Part shown: positions 17,487 to 24,850 of the stretch, piece after piece
How positions within the stretch are numbered: the first letter of the stretch is position 1
How the letters are laid out: the number at the start of each line of letters is the position of its first letter
Assembly (NCBI GenBank): GCA_963840245.1
Contig: CAWIYI010000021.1
Coordinates: forward strand, 1 to 32,341
Length of the DNA: 32,341 bases
Direction of reading: 5' to 3'
Source of the DNA: Bog-473 sp963840245
Lineage (GTDB): Bacteria; Actinomycetota; Acidimicrobiia; Acidimicrobiales; RAAP-2
Made by a program: the position numbers and the translations under genes
The notes under the pieces: model-generated
What the model was told of the DNA's origin: nothing
Database searches by the model: none
Seen by the model: only the letters and a program-made list of their open reading frames with translations

Positions 17487-17756
17487 ATGGCAAACGACAT
17501 TGAAGGGGCGGTACGAATCGCCGGCGCCCTGGTCGGTGGCGGGCTCGCGCTCGGCGGAGGCGCCATCGGGGCCGCGGTCGGCGACGGCCTCGCCGGTTCG
17601 CAGACCATCGCCGCCATCGCACGTCAGCCGGAGATCGAGGCCAAGGCCCGTCAGTACTTCTTCCTGACCGTCGGTCTGGTGGAGGCCATGTACTTCATCA
17701 ACCTGCTGTTCATGGTGGTGTTCGTCTACGTGTTCGCCGCCAAGTCCATCGCCTAG
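17487..17756 (+). CDS. atpE: F0F1 ATP synthase subunit c
   Basis: Eighty-nine-residue rotor-ring hairpin: a Gly/Ala-rich first helix (GALVGGGLALGGGAIGAAVGD), the polar loop ARQPE (45-49) that touches gamma and epsilon, and a second helix carrying the ion-binding carboxylate Glu66 in GLVEAMYFI. Absence of the Na+-ligand pattern suggests H+ coupling. AAAGGAGAGG lies 5-14 bases before ATG 17487, the strongest ribosome site in the operon. This fits the need for many c copies. In mycobacteria bedaquiline binds around the equivalent Glu (E61 in M. tuberculosis); EAMYFI here resembles the EAAYFI there. Confidence 0.97.
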   Translation: MANDIEGAVRIAGALVGGGLALGGGAIGAAVGDGLAGSQTIAAIARQPEIEAKARQYFFLTVGLVEAMYFINLLFMVVFVYVFAAKSIA

Positions 17757-17826
17757 CCGGCTCGCCGGCTCGCTCGGTCCAACCCACCGCCTCCCTCACG
17801 GAGACACTCCGGAAACAGAGAGCATC

Positions 17827-18376
17827 ATGACCACCGCAGGCATTTTCCTACTGCCCAATGGGACCTTCTTCATTGAGCTGATCGTCTCGATCATTCTGAT
17901 CCTGGCCATCTACAAGTGGGTGCTCCCCCCCATCAACAAAGCGATGGAGGAGCGCCAGGAGAAGATCAGGGAGTCGCTGGAGGCCGCCGACCGGGCGCGC
18001 GCCGACGCCTTGGCGGCGGACGACGAACGGCGGACCGTGCTGGAAGAAGCGCGCCAGCAGGCCCGCGAGATCGTCGCCACGGCCAATCGCACGGCGGAGC
18101 AGGTGCGCACCGAACGCGCAGGCGCGCGGGCAGGGCGACTACGAGCGCATCGTCGGGAATGCCGACGCCGAGATCGCCCTGGCCCGTCAGCGGGCAGTCG
18201 AGGAAGCGGCGGCGCGCATGGGTGAGATCGTGATGGAGGTGGTGGAGCGGGTCATCGGACGCGAGGTGAACGCCGAGGCCCACCGCGACCTCATCGACGA
18301 GGCCGTCGCCGCACTGCGCGCCGACACGGCTGGTGGCGCGGCCGCCGCCGGGGCCGGGGCCGGGGCGCGCCAGTGA
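17827..18376 (+). CDS. atpF: F0F1 ATP synthase subunit b (apparent frameshift)
   Basis: Peripheral-stalk subunit linking subunit a to delta and F1. The first part has a single membrane helix (FFIELIVSIILILAIYKWVLPPINKAM) and then a long charged coiled coil (ERQEKIRESLEAADRARADA...). At about residue 99 the frame ends in noise; the coil continues one frame on as GDYERIVGNADAEIALARQRAVEE and MGEIVMEVVERVIGREVNAEAHR, ending at TGA 18374-18376. Removing one G from GGG 18128-18130 gives TERAGARQGDYERIV and about 182 residues, a normal b length. Since ATP synthase is needed, a sequence error is the likely cause. Only one b gene is present, and unlike in mycobacteria delta is not fused to a b-like domain. 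Confidence 0.9.
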
Positions 18377-19329
18377 ACCCGACGCTTCAGGGGTACACGG
18401 CCGCGGTGGCCGAGGCGGCCGACCCGGCCGCGCTCGGGGGTCTCGCCGCCGACCTCGAGGCGATCGAGCAGCTCGTGCTGGCCAACACCCAGCTCCGGGC
18501 TGCCCTCACCGACACCGCCGTCCACGGGCTGGCCCGCCGGGCCGTCGTGCTCGACCTGCTGGACGGGAGGGTCATGCCCGAGGCGCGCCGGCTGGCGGCG
18601 TTCGCCTGCATGGTGGTCGGCGCACCCGAGGTGCCCGCCGCGCTCGGCTGGGTCAGCACCCACGTGCGCCACCTCACCGAGGGCCAGGACGAGGAACCGG
18701 GTCTCAGCCTGCTGCAGTCCCGCCAGCGCGTCGGTGGCTTCGCCACCGCGGTGCACGAGGACATGTCCAATGCCGAGCTGGAGTCGCTCGAGGACGACCT
18801 GTTCCGCTTCGCCCGGATCGTGGCCGCGACGCCGGCCCTCCGCTCCGCCCTGACCAACCGTGAACTCGACGTGGCGGCGCGCCAGGGCCTGGTCACCCAG
18901 TTGCTGGAGCGCAAGGTTCCCGCCGCCACCCTGTCGCTGGCCCGTTACGCCGTGACCGGGGGCCGGGCCCGGGACATCGTCGGCACCCTGGACTTCCTGG
19001 TCGAGCTGACGGCCCAGGCCCGGGGCTGGCGCATCGCCCGGGTGCAGTCGGCGGCGCCGATCGACGACGCGCAGCGGACGGAGCTGACCGATTCGCTCGG
19101 CACGCTGGCCGGCGCGCCGGTGGAGTTGCAGGTGGAGGTGGACGAGTCGCTCTTGAGCGGCGCGTTGATCCGCATCGGCGACCTCCAGGTCGACGCGACC
19201 GCACGGGGGCGGATCGACGCGCTGCGTGAGCATTTCACCCCGAGCGGCTGGGAACCGGCCGGATTCGGCCGAGGCCACAGTTCGATGGATCAGACAGAGG
19301 CAGCAGACGTAGCAGAGGGAGCAGAGTGA
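18373..19329 (+). CDS. atpH: F0F1 ATP synthase subunit delta with duplicated N-terminal domain
   Basis: OSCP/delta subunit that joins the stalk to the top of F1. At 318 residues it is far longer than the usual 175-180. Residues about 119-290 form a complete delta: helical domain (GFATAVHEDMSNAELESLE...LRSAL...QLLERKV) followed by the C-terminal part (RIARVQSAAPIDDAQRTEL, LIRIGDLQVDATARGRIDAL). Residues 6-99 repeat the helical domain with a constant offset of 115 residues and no gap: GYTAAVAEAA with GFATAVHEDM, LRAAL with LRSAL, LDLLDGRV with TQLLERKV. Published mycobacterial b-delta is, as I recall, similarly duplicated but fused to b; here it stands alone. The GTG start overlaps atpF by four bases; an acidic tail follows residue 290. 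Confidence 0.94.
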   Translation: MNPTLQGYTAAVAEAADPAALGGLAADLEAIEQLVLANTQLRAALTDTAVHGLARRAVVLDLLDGRVMPEARRLAAFACMVVGAPEVPAALGWVSTHVRHLTEGQDEEPGLSLLQSRQRVGGFATAVHEDMSNAELESLEDDLFRFARIVAATPALRSALTNRELDVAARQGLVTQLLERKVPAATLSLARYAVTGGRARDIVGTLDFLVELTAQARGWRIARVQSAAPIDDAQRTELTDSLGTLAGAPVELQVEVDESLLSGALIRIGDLQVDATARGRIDALREHFTPSGWEPAGFGRGHSSMDQTEAADVAEGAE

Positions 19330-20852
19330 TGGCAGAGCTCACGATCGACGCCAGCGAGATCACCGAGGCGCTGGAGCGCCACGTCGAGGAGTACACCCCG
19401 GCGGTGGGCACCGAGCAGATCGGGCGCATCGTCGAGGTCGGTGACGGCATCGCCCGGGTGTCCGGGCTCCCCGGCGCCGCGGTGAACGAGCTGCTCGAGT
19501 TCGAGGACGGGACCCTGGGCCTCGCGCTGAACCTCGACGAGGACACCATCGGTGCCGTCGTGCTGGGCGAGGTCGACAACATCGAGGAGGAGCAGACGGT
19601 CAAGGCCACCGGGCGCATCCAGACCGTGCCCGTCGGCGACGCACTGCTCGGACGCGTGGTGAACGCACTGGGCGAGCCGCTCGACGGCAAGGGGCCGATC
19701 GACACCACCGAGACCCGCCGCATGGAGGTCCAGGCCCCGGGCATCGTGGGGCGCCAGCCCGTGAGCGAGCCGTTGCAGACGGGCATCAAGGCCATCGACT
19801 CCATGACGCCGATCGGTCGCGGCCAGCGCGAGCTCATCATCGGCGACCGCAAGACCGGTAAGACCACGGTCGCCATCGACACCATCATCAACCAGGCCGG
19901 CCAGGGCGTGAAGTGCATCTACGTCGCCATCGGGCAGAAGAACTCGTCCGTGGCGCAGGCGGTCGCCACACTGGAGGACCACCAGGCGCTCGAGTACACC
20001 GTCGTCGTGGTCGCCTCGGCGGGGGATCCCGCTCCCTACAAGTACCTGGCGCCCTATGCCGGCTGCGCCATGGGCCAGCACTGGATGGAGAACGGCGAGC
20101 ACGCGCTCATCATCTACGACGACCTGTCCAAGCAGGCGGAGGCCTACCGGTCCGTCTCGCTCCTGCTCCGGCGGCCGCCGGGCCGCGAGGCGTACCCCGG
20201 TGACGTGTTCTACCTGCACTCGCGGCTGCTCGAGCGGGCCGCCAAGCTCTCCGACGAGCGCGGGGGCGGGTCGCTCACCGCGCTGCCCGTCATCGAGACC
20301 AAGGCGGGCGACATCTCGGCCTACATCCCGACCAACGTCATCTCCATCACCGACGGCCAGGTCTTCTTGGAGACCGACCTGTTCAACTCGGGCATCCGGC
20401 CGGCCATCAACGTCGGCAACTCGGTGAGCCGGGTGGGCAGCGCCGCCCAGGTCAAGGCGATGAAGCAGGTCTCGGGGACGCTCAAGCTCGACCTGGCCCA
20501 GTTCCGCGAGCTCGAGTCGTTCGCCACCTTCGGCTCGGAGCTCGACCGCGTGTCGCAGGCCCAGCTCGACCGCGGCTACCGCCTGACGGAGCTGCTCAAG
20601 CAGCACCAGAACGAGCCGATGCCGGTCGAAGAGCAGGTCGTGGTGATCTACGCCGGGACCAAGGGCTGGACGGACTCGGTCCCGGTGCCCGAGGTGAGCC
20701 GCTTCGCGACCGAGCTCATCGAGTTCTTCAAGGCGAACCACCCCGCCGTGCTCGAGACGATCCGCACCACCGGCGCCATGCCCGAGGGTGACGAGCTCGA
20801 CAAGGGCATGACCACCTTCCTCGAGGGCTTCGACACCGGGAAGGTCGACTGA
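19329..20852 (+). CDS. atpA: F0F1 ATP synthase subunit alpha
   Basis: Non-catalytic nucleotide-binding subunit of the alpha3beta3 head, 507 residues. The P-loop GDRKTGKT is at 172-179. The N-terminal crown carries GRIVEVGDGIARVSGLPGA, and the family pattern PAINVGNSVSRVGSAAQ near the C-terminal third includes the Arg that reaches into the neighbouring beta site. GAGGGAG lies 8-9 bases before ATG 19329, which is preferred over the overlapping GTG 19326. The start overlaps the atpH stop. All expected domains are present and the length is normal. Confidence 0.97.
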   Translation: MAELTIDASEITEALERHVEEYTPAVGTEQIGRIVEVGDGIARVSGLPGAAVNELLEFEDGTLGLALNLDEDTIGAVVLGEVDNIEEEQTVKATGRIQTVPVGDALLGRVVNALGEPLDGKGPIDTTETRRMEVQAPGIVGRQPVSEPLQTGIKAIDSMTPIGRGQRELIIGDRKTGKTTVAIDTIINQAGQGVKCIYVAIGQKNSSVAQAVATLEDHQALEYTVVVVASAGDPAPYKYLAPYAGCAMGQHWMENGEHALIIYDDLSKQAEAYRSVSLLLRRPPGREAYPGDVFYLHSRLLERAAKLSDERGGGSLTALPVIETKAGDISAYIPTNVISITDGQVFLETDLFNSGIRPAINVGNSVSRVGSAAQVKAMKQVSGTLKLDLAQFRELESFATFGSELDRVSQAQLDRGYRLTELLKQHQNEPMPVEEQVVVIYAGTKGWTDSVPVPEVSRFATELIEFFKANHPAVLETIRTTGAMPEGDELDKGMTTFLEGFDTGKVD

Positions 20853-20855
20853 CGC

Positions 20856-21767
20856 ATGGCCGGAGGCCAAGAGCGCATTCTGCGGCGGCGCATCCGCAGC
20901 GTGCAGTCCACGAGGAAGATCACCAAGGCGATGGAGCTCATCGCCGCCTCGCGGATCGTGCGCGCCCAGAACCGGATCGCGGCGAACCGCCCCTTCCGCG
21001 AGGGCATGGAGCGCGTGCTGCGCCTGGCGGCCGCGGCCGACCCCGTCGCGGCCACCAAGCTCCTCGGCACGCCCGAGTCGCCCGGCCACGTCGGCATCCT
21101 GGCCATCGCCGGTGACCGGGGCCTCGCCGGGTCCTACAACTCCGGCGTCCTGCGCCAGACCGAGCGCCTGGTGGCCGACTACCGTGCCAACGGCACCGAG
21201 GTCACCGTGTGGTCCGTGGGCAAGAAGGCGCCGTCCTACCTGCGCTACCGCGGCACCGAGGTCGCGCAGTCGTTCACCGGCGTGGCCGACCGTCCCGAGT
21301 TCGGCGACGCCCGGCGCATCGCGGCCATCGTGGCCGCACCGTTCGTTGCCGGTGAGATCGACCTCGTGCAGATGGTGTCCACCCGCTTCATCTCCGCCGG
21401 GACCCAGCGCGTCGAGCCGATGCAGATGCTGCCGCTGCCGCTGCCCGAGGCGGACGAGGAGGCCGAGGAAGCCGCCGACGAGGGGCGCCTCGAGGGCTAC
21501 ACCGAGTTCGAGCCGGAGCCCGAGAAGCTCCTGGCCGAGTTGGCCCCCCGGGCCCTGGAGGCGGAGATCTTCGCCGCTTTGCTCGAAGGCGCCGCCGCGT
21601 TCTTCACCGCCCAACAGCGCGCCATGGCCGCCGCCACCGAGAACGCGGACGAGCTCGTCCGCACCCTGACCCGTGTCATGAACCGCGCCCGTCAGGACGC
21701 CATCACCACCGAGATCATGGAGATCGTCGGCGGGGCCGAGGCGCTCCGCCAATCGAAGGGAGCTTGA
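20856..21767 (+). CDS. atpG: F0F1 ATP synthase subunit gamma
   Basis: Central rotor shaft, 303 residues. The N-terminal coiled coil (RRIRSVQSTRKITKAMELIAASRI) and the C-terminal coil (ENADELVRTLTRVMNRARQDAITTEIMEIVGGAEAL) are strongly conserved and form the axle inside the head; the middle Rossmann-like part contains IAGDRGLAGSYN. Between about 197 and 220 there is an acidic insertion (EADEEAEEAADEGRLEGY), longer than in E. coli. Actinobacterial gamma subunits often carry an extra loop, in mycobacteria at another site, which has been linked to suppressing ATP hydrolysis; whether this one does so is unknown. It starts three bases after atpA. Confidence 0.96.
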   Translation: MAGGQERILRRRIRSVQSTRKITKAMELIAASRIVRAQNRIAANRPFREGMERVLRLAAAADPVAATKLLGTPESPGHVGILAIAGDRGLAGSYNSGVLRQTERLVADYRANGTEVTVWSVGKKAPSYLRYRGTEVAQSFTGVADRPEFGDARRIAAIVAAPFVAGEIDLVQMVSTRFISAGTQRVEPMQMLPLPLPEADEEAEEAADEGRLEGYTEFEPEPEKLLAELAPRALEAEIFAALLEGAAAFFTAQQRAMAAATENADELVRTLTRVMNRARQDAITTEIMEIVGGAEALRQSKGA

Positions 21768-21771
21768 CCGC

Positions 21772-23235
21772 ATGACCAGCACCGCCAGCACCGCAGAAAG
21801 GGACGCCACCGCGGGACGCGCGCTCGAAGAGGGCCGGGTCGTCGCCATCGCCGGGCCTGTCATCGACGTCGAGTTCCCCCCGCACGCCCTGCCCGAGATC
21901 AACTTCGAGGTCGAGTTCGACATCGAGCTCGACGGGTCCACCCACACTGTGGCGGCCGAGGTGGCCCAGCAGATCGGTGACGGGCGGGTCCGCTGCATCT
22001 GCATGCAGCAGACGGACGGACTGGTGCGCGGCGCGGCGGTGCGCAACCTCGGGCGCGGCATCACCGTCCCGGTCGGCAACGGCGTGCTCGGCCACGTGTT
22101 CAACGTGCTGGGCGAGCCGCTCGACACCGACAAGATCGAGGGGATCGAGGAGCGCTGGGAGATCCACCGCAGTGCCCCCGCCTTCGACCAGCTGGAGCCA
22201 AGGTCGCTCATGTTCGAGACGGGGATCAAGGTCATCGACCTCCTGGAGCCCTACGTGCAGGGCGGCAAGATCGGTCTCTTCGGTGGGGCCGGCGTCGGCA
22301 AGACGGTCATCATCCAGGAGATGATCAACCGCGTGGCCCAGCAGTACAGCGGGGTCTCGGTCTTCGCCGGCGTGGGGGAGCGCACCCGAGAGGGCACGGA
22401 CATGTGGCTCGAGATGCAGGAGTCGGGCGTCATCGACAAGGCCGCCCTTGTCTACGGCCAGATGGACGAGCCGCCCGGTGTTCGCCTGCGGGTCGGGCTG
22501 GCCGCGCTGACCATGGCCGAGTACTTCCGCGACGTGCAGAACCAGGACGTGCTGCTGTTCATCGACAACATCTTCCGTTTCGTCCAGGCCGGCTCCGAGG
22601 TCTCCACCCTGCTCGGCCGCATGCCCTCCGCCGTGGGCTACCAGCCGACGCTGGCCGACGAGATGGGTGAGCTGCAGGAGCGGATCACCTCCACCAAGGG
22701 GAAGTCGATCACCTCACTGCAGGCCGTGTACGTCCCGGCGGACGACTACACGGACCCGGCGCCGTTCACGACGTTCACCCACCTCGACGCCACGACAGAG
22801 CTGTCCCGCCAGATCGCCGCGTTGGGCATCTACCCGGCGGTGGACCCACTGGCGTCGACGTCGAACATCCTGGCGCCCGAGATCGTGGGCGAGCGGCACT
22901 ACGCGGTGGCCCGCCGGGTCCAGGAGATCCTGCAGCGCTACAAGGAGCTGCAGGACATCATCGCCATCCTCGGCATGGACGAGCTGTCGGAAGAGGACCG
23001 GGTGACGGTGAGCCGCGCCCGCAAGGTGCAGCGCTTCTTGTCCCAGCCCTTCTTCGTCGCCGAGGTGTTCACCGGGGTGCCGGGGATCTTCGTGCCGATC
23101 GACGAGACGGTGGAGTCGTTCGAGGCGCTGGCCAACGGCGACCTCGACAACGTGCCCGAGCAAGCCTTCCTCAACGTCGGCGGCGTGGAGTCCGTGCTCG
23201 AGAAGGCGCGCACCCTCGAGGCCGAGGCGGGCTAG
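21772..23235 (+). CDS. atpD: F0F1 ATP synthase subunit beta
   Basis: Catalytic subunit, 487 residues. The P-loop GGAGVGKT is at 171-178, the catalytic Glu lies in GVGERTREG (about 201-208), Walker B is LLFIDNIFRF (261-270), and the DELSEED lever sequence is exact at 403-409. The first 20 residues (MTSTASTAERDATAGRALEE) are a non-conserved extension before GRVVAIAGPVIDVEF, so the mature core may start a little later, but ATG 21772 is the first start after atpG, four bases downstream. All catalytic residues are retained. Confidence 0.98.
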   Translation: MTSTASTAERDATAGRALEEGRVVAIAGPVIDVEFPPHALPEINFEVEFDIELDGSTHTVAAEVAQQIGDGRVRCICMQQTDGLVRGAAVRNLGRGITVPVGNGVLGHVFNVLGEPLDTDKIEGIEERWEIHRSAPAFDQLEPRSLMFETGIKVIDLLEPYVQGGKIGLFGGAGVGKTVIIQEMINRVAQQYSGVSVFAGVGERTREGTDMWLEMQESGVIDKAALVYGQMDEPPGVRLRVGLAALTMAEYFRDVQNQDVLLFIDNIFRFVQAGSEVSTLLGRMPSAVGYQPTLADEMGELQERITSTKGKSITSLQAVYVPADDYTDPAPFTTFTHLDATTELSRQIAALGIYPAVDPLASTSNILAPEIVGERHYAVARRVQEILQRYKELQDIIAILGMDELSEEDRVTVSRARKVQRFLSQPFFVAEVFTGVPGIFVPIDETVESFEALANGDLDNVPEQAFLNVGGVESVLEKARTLEAEAG

Positions 23236-23741
23236 TGGCCGACGGTGTCTTCGGGCTGGAGATCGTCACGCCCGAGCAGTCCCTCTACGCAGGCGGTGCG
23301 AGGTCCGTCGTGCTGGCCACCTCCGAGGGTGCGCTCACGGTCCTCGACGGCCACACGCCGCTGGTGGGCGACGTGGTGCGCGGCGAGGTCAAGGTCGAGG
23401 AGGCCGAGGGGACCGTGGTGCGCCTGGCGGTGCACGGCGGGTTCGTCCAGGTCGACACCAGCCCCGGCGCGGCCGAAGGCCTGGCCGAGGGCGACGGACC
23501 GCTGGCCGGGATGTCCACGCGGGTGACGGTCCTCGCCGGCGTGGCCGAGCTGGCGTCGGAGATCGACGTGCCCCGGGCCGAGCAGGCCCGCGAGAGCGCG
23601 GCCCAGCGGGTCAGCGAGCTCGGGGCCGGCCGGGGGCCGGTCTCGGAGGATCTCGAGGAGGACGTGGAGCTGGCCGAGGCGGAGGGCGCCCTGGCGCGGG
23701 CCGAGCTGCGGCTGGCCGTGGCCGCCGACAGCGCGGCCTAG
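23235..23741 (+). CDS. atpC: F0F1 ATP synthase subunit epsilon
   Basis: Rotor-foot subunit that couples and inhibits the enzyme. The N-terminal beta-sandwich is clear (FGLEIVTPEQSLYAGGARSV, EGALTVLDGHTPLVGDVVRG, AVHGGFVQV). The C-terminal part is a helical segment from about 105 on (RAEQARESAAQRVSELGAGR, EDVELAEAEGALARAELRLAV). At 168 residues it is longer than the usual 120-140, because of an acidic linker (GRGPVSEDLEEDVELAEAE). GTG 23235 shares its first base with the last base of the atpD stop, so the two are tightly coupled. It is the last gene of the operon and converges with glpX. Confidence 0.93.
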   Translation: MADGVFGLEIVTPEQSLYAGGARSVVLATSEGALTVLDGHTPLVGDVVRGEVKVEEAEGTVVRLAVHGGFVQVDTSPGAAEGLAEGDGPLAGMSTRVTVLAGVAELASEIDVPRAEQARESAAQRVSELGAGRGPVSEDLEEDVELAEAEGALARAELRLAVAADSAA

Positions 23742-23748
23742 ACCCGTT

Positions 23749-23766
23749 CCGGCGGGCGTGCGCCGG
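23749..23766. terminator. GC hairpin between atpC and glpX
   Basis: CCGGCG-ggcgtg-CGCCGG is a perfect 6-base stem in the 40-base gap between the convergent stops, and a second stem GGCCC-acc-GGGCC follows. No T tract adjoins either, so intrinsic termination would be weak; Rho could assist. Confidence 0.35.
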
Positions 23767-23781
23767 CCCACCGGGCCCGGC

Positions 23782-24777
23782 TCAGCCGAACGAGATCGAG
23801 CTGTACTCGGCCAGCTTGGCCAGGGCGTGGTTGGCGTCGATCTTGCGCAGCGTCCCTGACTTGGACCGCATGACCAGGGACTGGGTGGTGGCTCCGAACT
23901 CGTGGTACTGCACGCCCTGGAGCAACTCGCCGTCGGTGATGCCGGTGGCAGCGAAGAAGCAGTTGTTCCCCTGGACGAGGTCGTCGGTCGTCAGCACGGC
24001 GTCGAGGGCGTAGCCCGCCTCGATCGCCGCCGCCCTCTCCTGCTCGTTGCGGGGGTAGAGCCGGCCCTGGATCTCGGCGCCCATGCACTTGAGCGCGGCC
24101 GCGGCCAGCACGCCCTCGGGCGTCCCCCCGATGCCGAAGAGGATGTCGGTGCCCGCCCCGGGCCAGCCGGTGGCGATCGCACCGGCCACGTCGCCGTCGG
24201 TGATGAGGCGGATCCGGGCTCCGGTCGACCGCACCTCGGCGACGAGGGCGTCGTGTCGGGGCCGGTCCAAGATCACGGCGGTCAGGTCGCGCACGGGGCG
24301 CCCCAGGGCCTCCGAAAGGGCGTGGAGGTTCTCGGTCGGCGTGCGCCGGATGTCGCAGGCGCCCTTGGCCCGGGGCCCCACGGCCAGCTTCTCCATGTAG
24401 ACGCAGGGGCCGGGGTCGAACATGGCGCCCCGTTCGGCGACCGCGATGACGGCCAGCGCGCCGCCCCTGCCCTGCGCGGTGAGCGTGGTGCCGTCGATGG
24501 GGTCGACGGCGATGTCCGTCAGCGGGGGAGTGCCGTCGCCGATCTTCTCCCCGTTGAAGAGCATGGGCGCGTTGTCCTTCTCCCCCTCGCCGATGACGAC
24601 GATCCCGTCCATCGGCACGCTGGCCAGGACGGTCCGCATCGCCTCGACGGCGGCCCCGTCGGCGCCCAGCTTGTCCCCCCGTCCCATCCAGCGACTGGCG
24701 GCCATCGCCGCCGCCTCGGTCGTGCGGACGAGGTCCATGGCGAGGTTCCGGTCGGGGGCTTGGATCGACGTCGCCAT
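23782..24777 (-). CDS. glpX: Class II fructose-1,6-bisphosphatase
   Basis: Hydrolyses fructose-1,6-bisphosphate to fructose-6-phosphate in gluconeogenesis; 331 residues, the normal class II length. Metal-site motifs GEGEKDNAPML (63-73) and VDPIDGTTLTAQGRGGALAV (91-110) are typical of the GlpX/Li+-sensitive phosphatase fold, with ITDGDVAGAIAT and GIGGTPEGVLAAAALKCMGAEIQGRL further on. ATG 24777 has no ribosome site, but a TATGGT box ends eight bases upstream, so the transcript may be leaderless. It lies divergent to murA over a 73-base gap and convergent to atpC. In actinobacteria GlpX is often the only FBPase. Confidence 0.96.
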   Translation of the reverse strand: MATSIQAPDRNLAMDLVRTTEAAAMAASRWMGRGDKLGADGAAVEAMRTVLASVPMDGIVVIGEGEKDNAPMLFNGEKIGDGTPPLTDIAVDPIDGTTLTAQGRGGALAVIAVAERGAMFDPGPCVYMEKLAVGPRAKGACDIRRTPTENLHALSEALGRPVRDLTAVILDRPRHDALVAEVRSTGARIRLITDGDVAGAIATGWPGAGTDILFGIGGTPEGVLAAAALKCMGAEIQGRLYPRNEQERAAAIEAGYALDAVLTTDDLVQGNNCFFAATGITDGELLQGVQYHEFGATTQSLVMRSKSGTLRKIDANHALAKLAEYSSISFG

Positions 24778-24785
24778 CGGCCCCG

Positions 24786-24791
24786 ACCATA
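24786..24791 (-). promoter_or_regulatory. Probable -10 (TATGGT) for leaderless glpX
   Basis: TATGGT on the minus strand ends eight bases before the glpX ATG and matches TAnnnT. There is no room for a leader with a ribosome site. No clear -35 is seen. Confidence 0.4.
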
Positions 24792-24837
24792 GTGGGTGGC
24801 GGATCGTCGCTTGCCGGTCGGGCTGCCCTCCAGCGGC

Positions 24838-24843
24838 GATACT
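24838..24843 (+). promoter_or_regulatory. Probable -10 (GATACT) for leaderless murA
   Basis: GATACT ends seven bases before GTG 24851, giving a start of transcription at or next to the codon. TTGCCG at 24811-24816 is 21 bases away, too far for a standard -35. Confidence 0.4.
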
Positions 24844-24850
24844 TGGGGCC

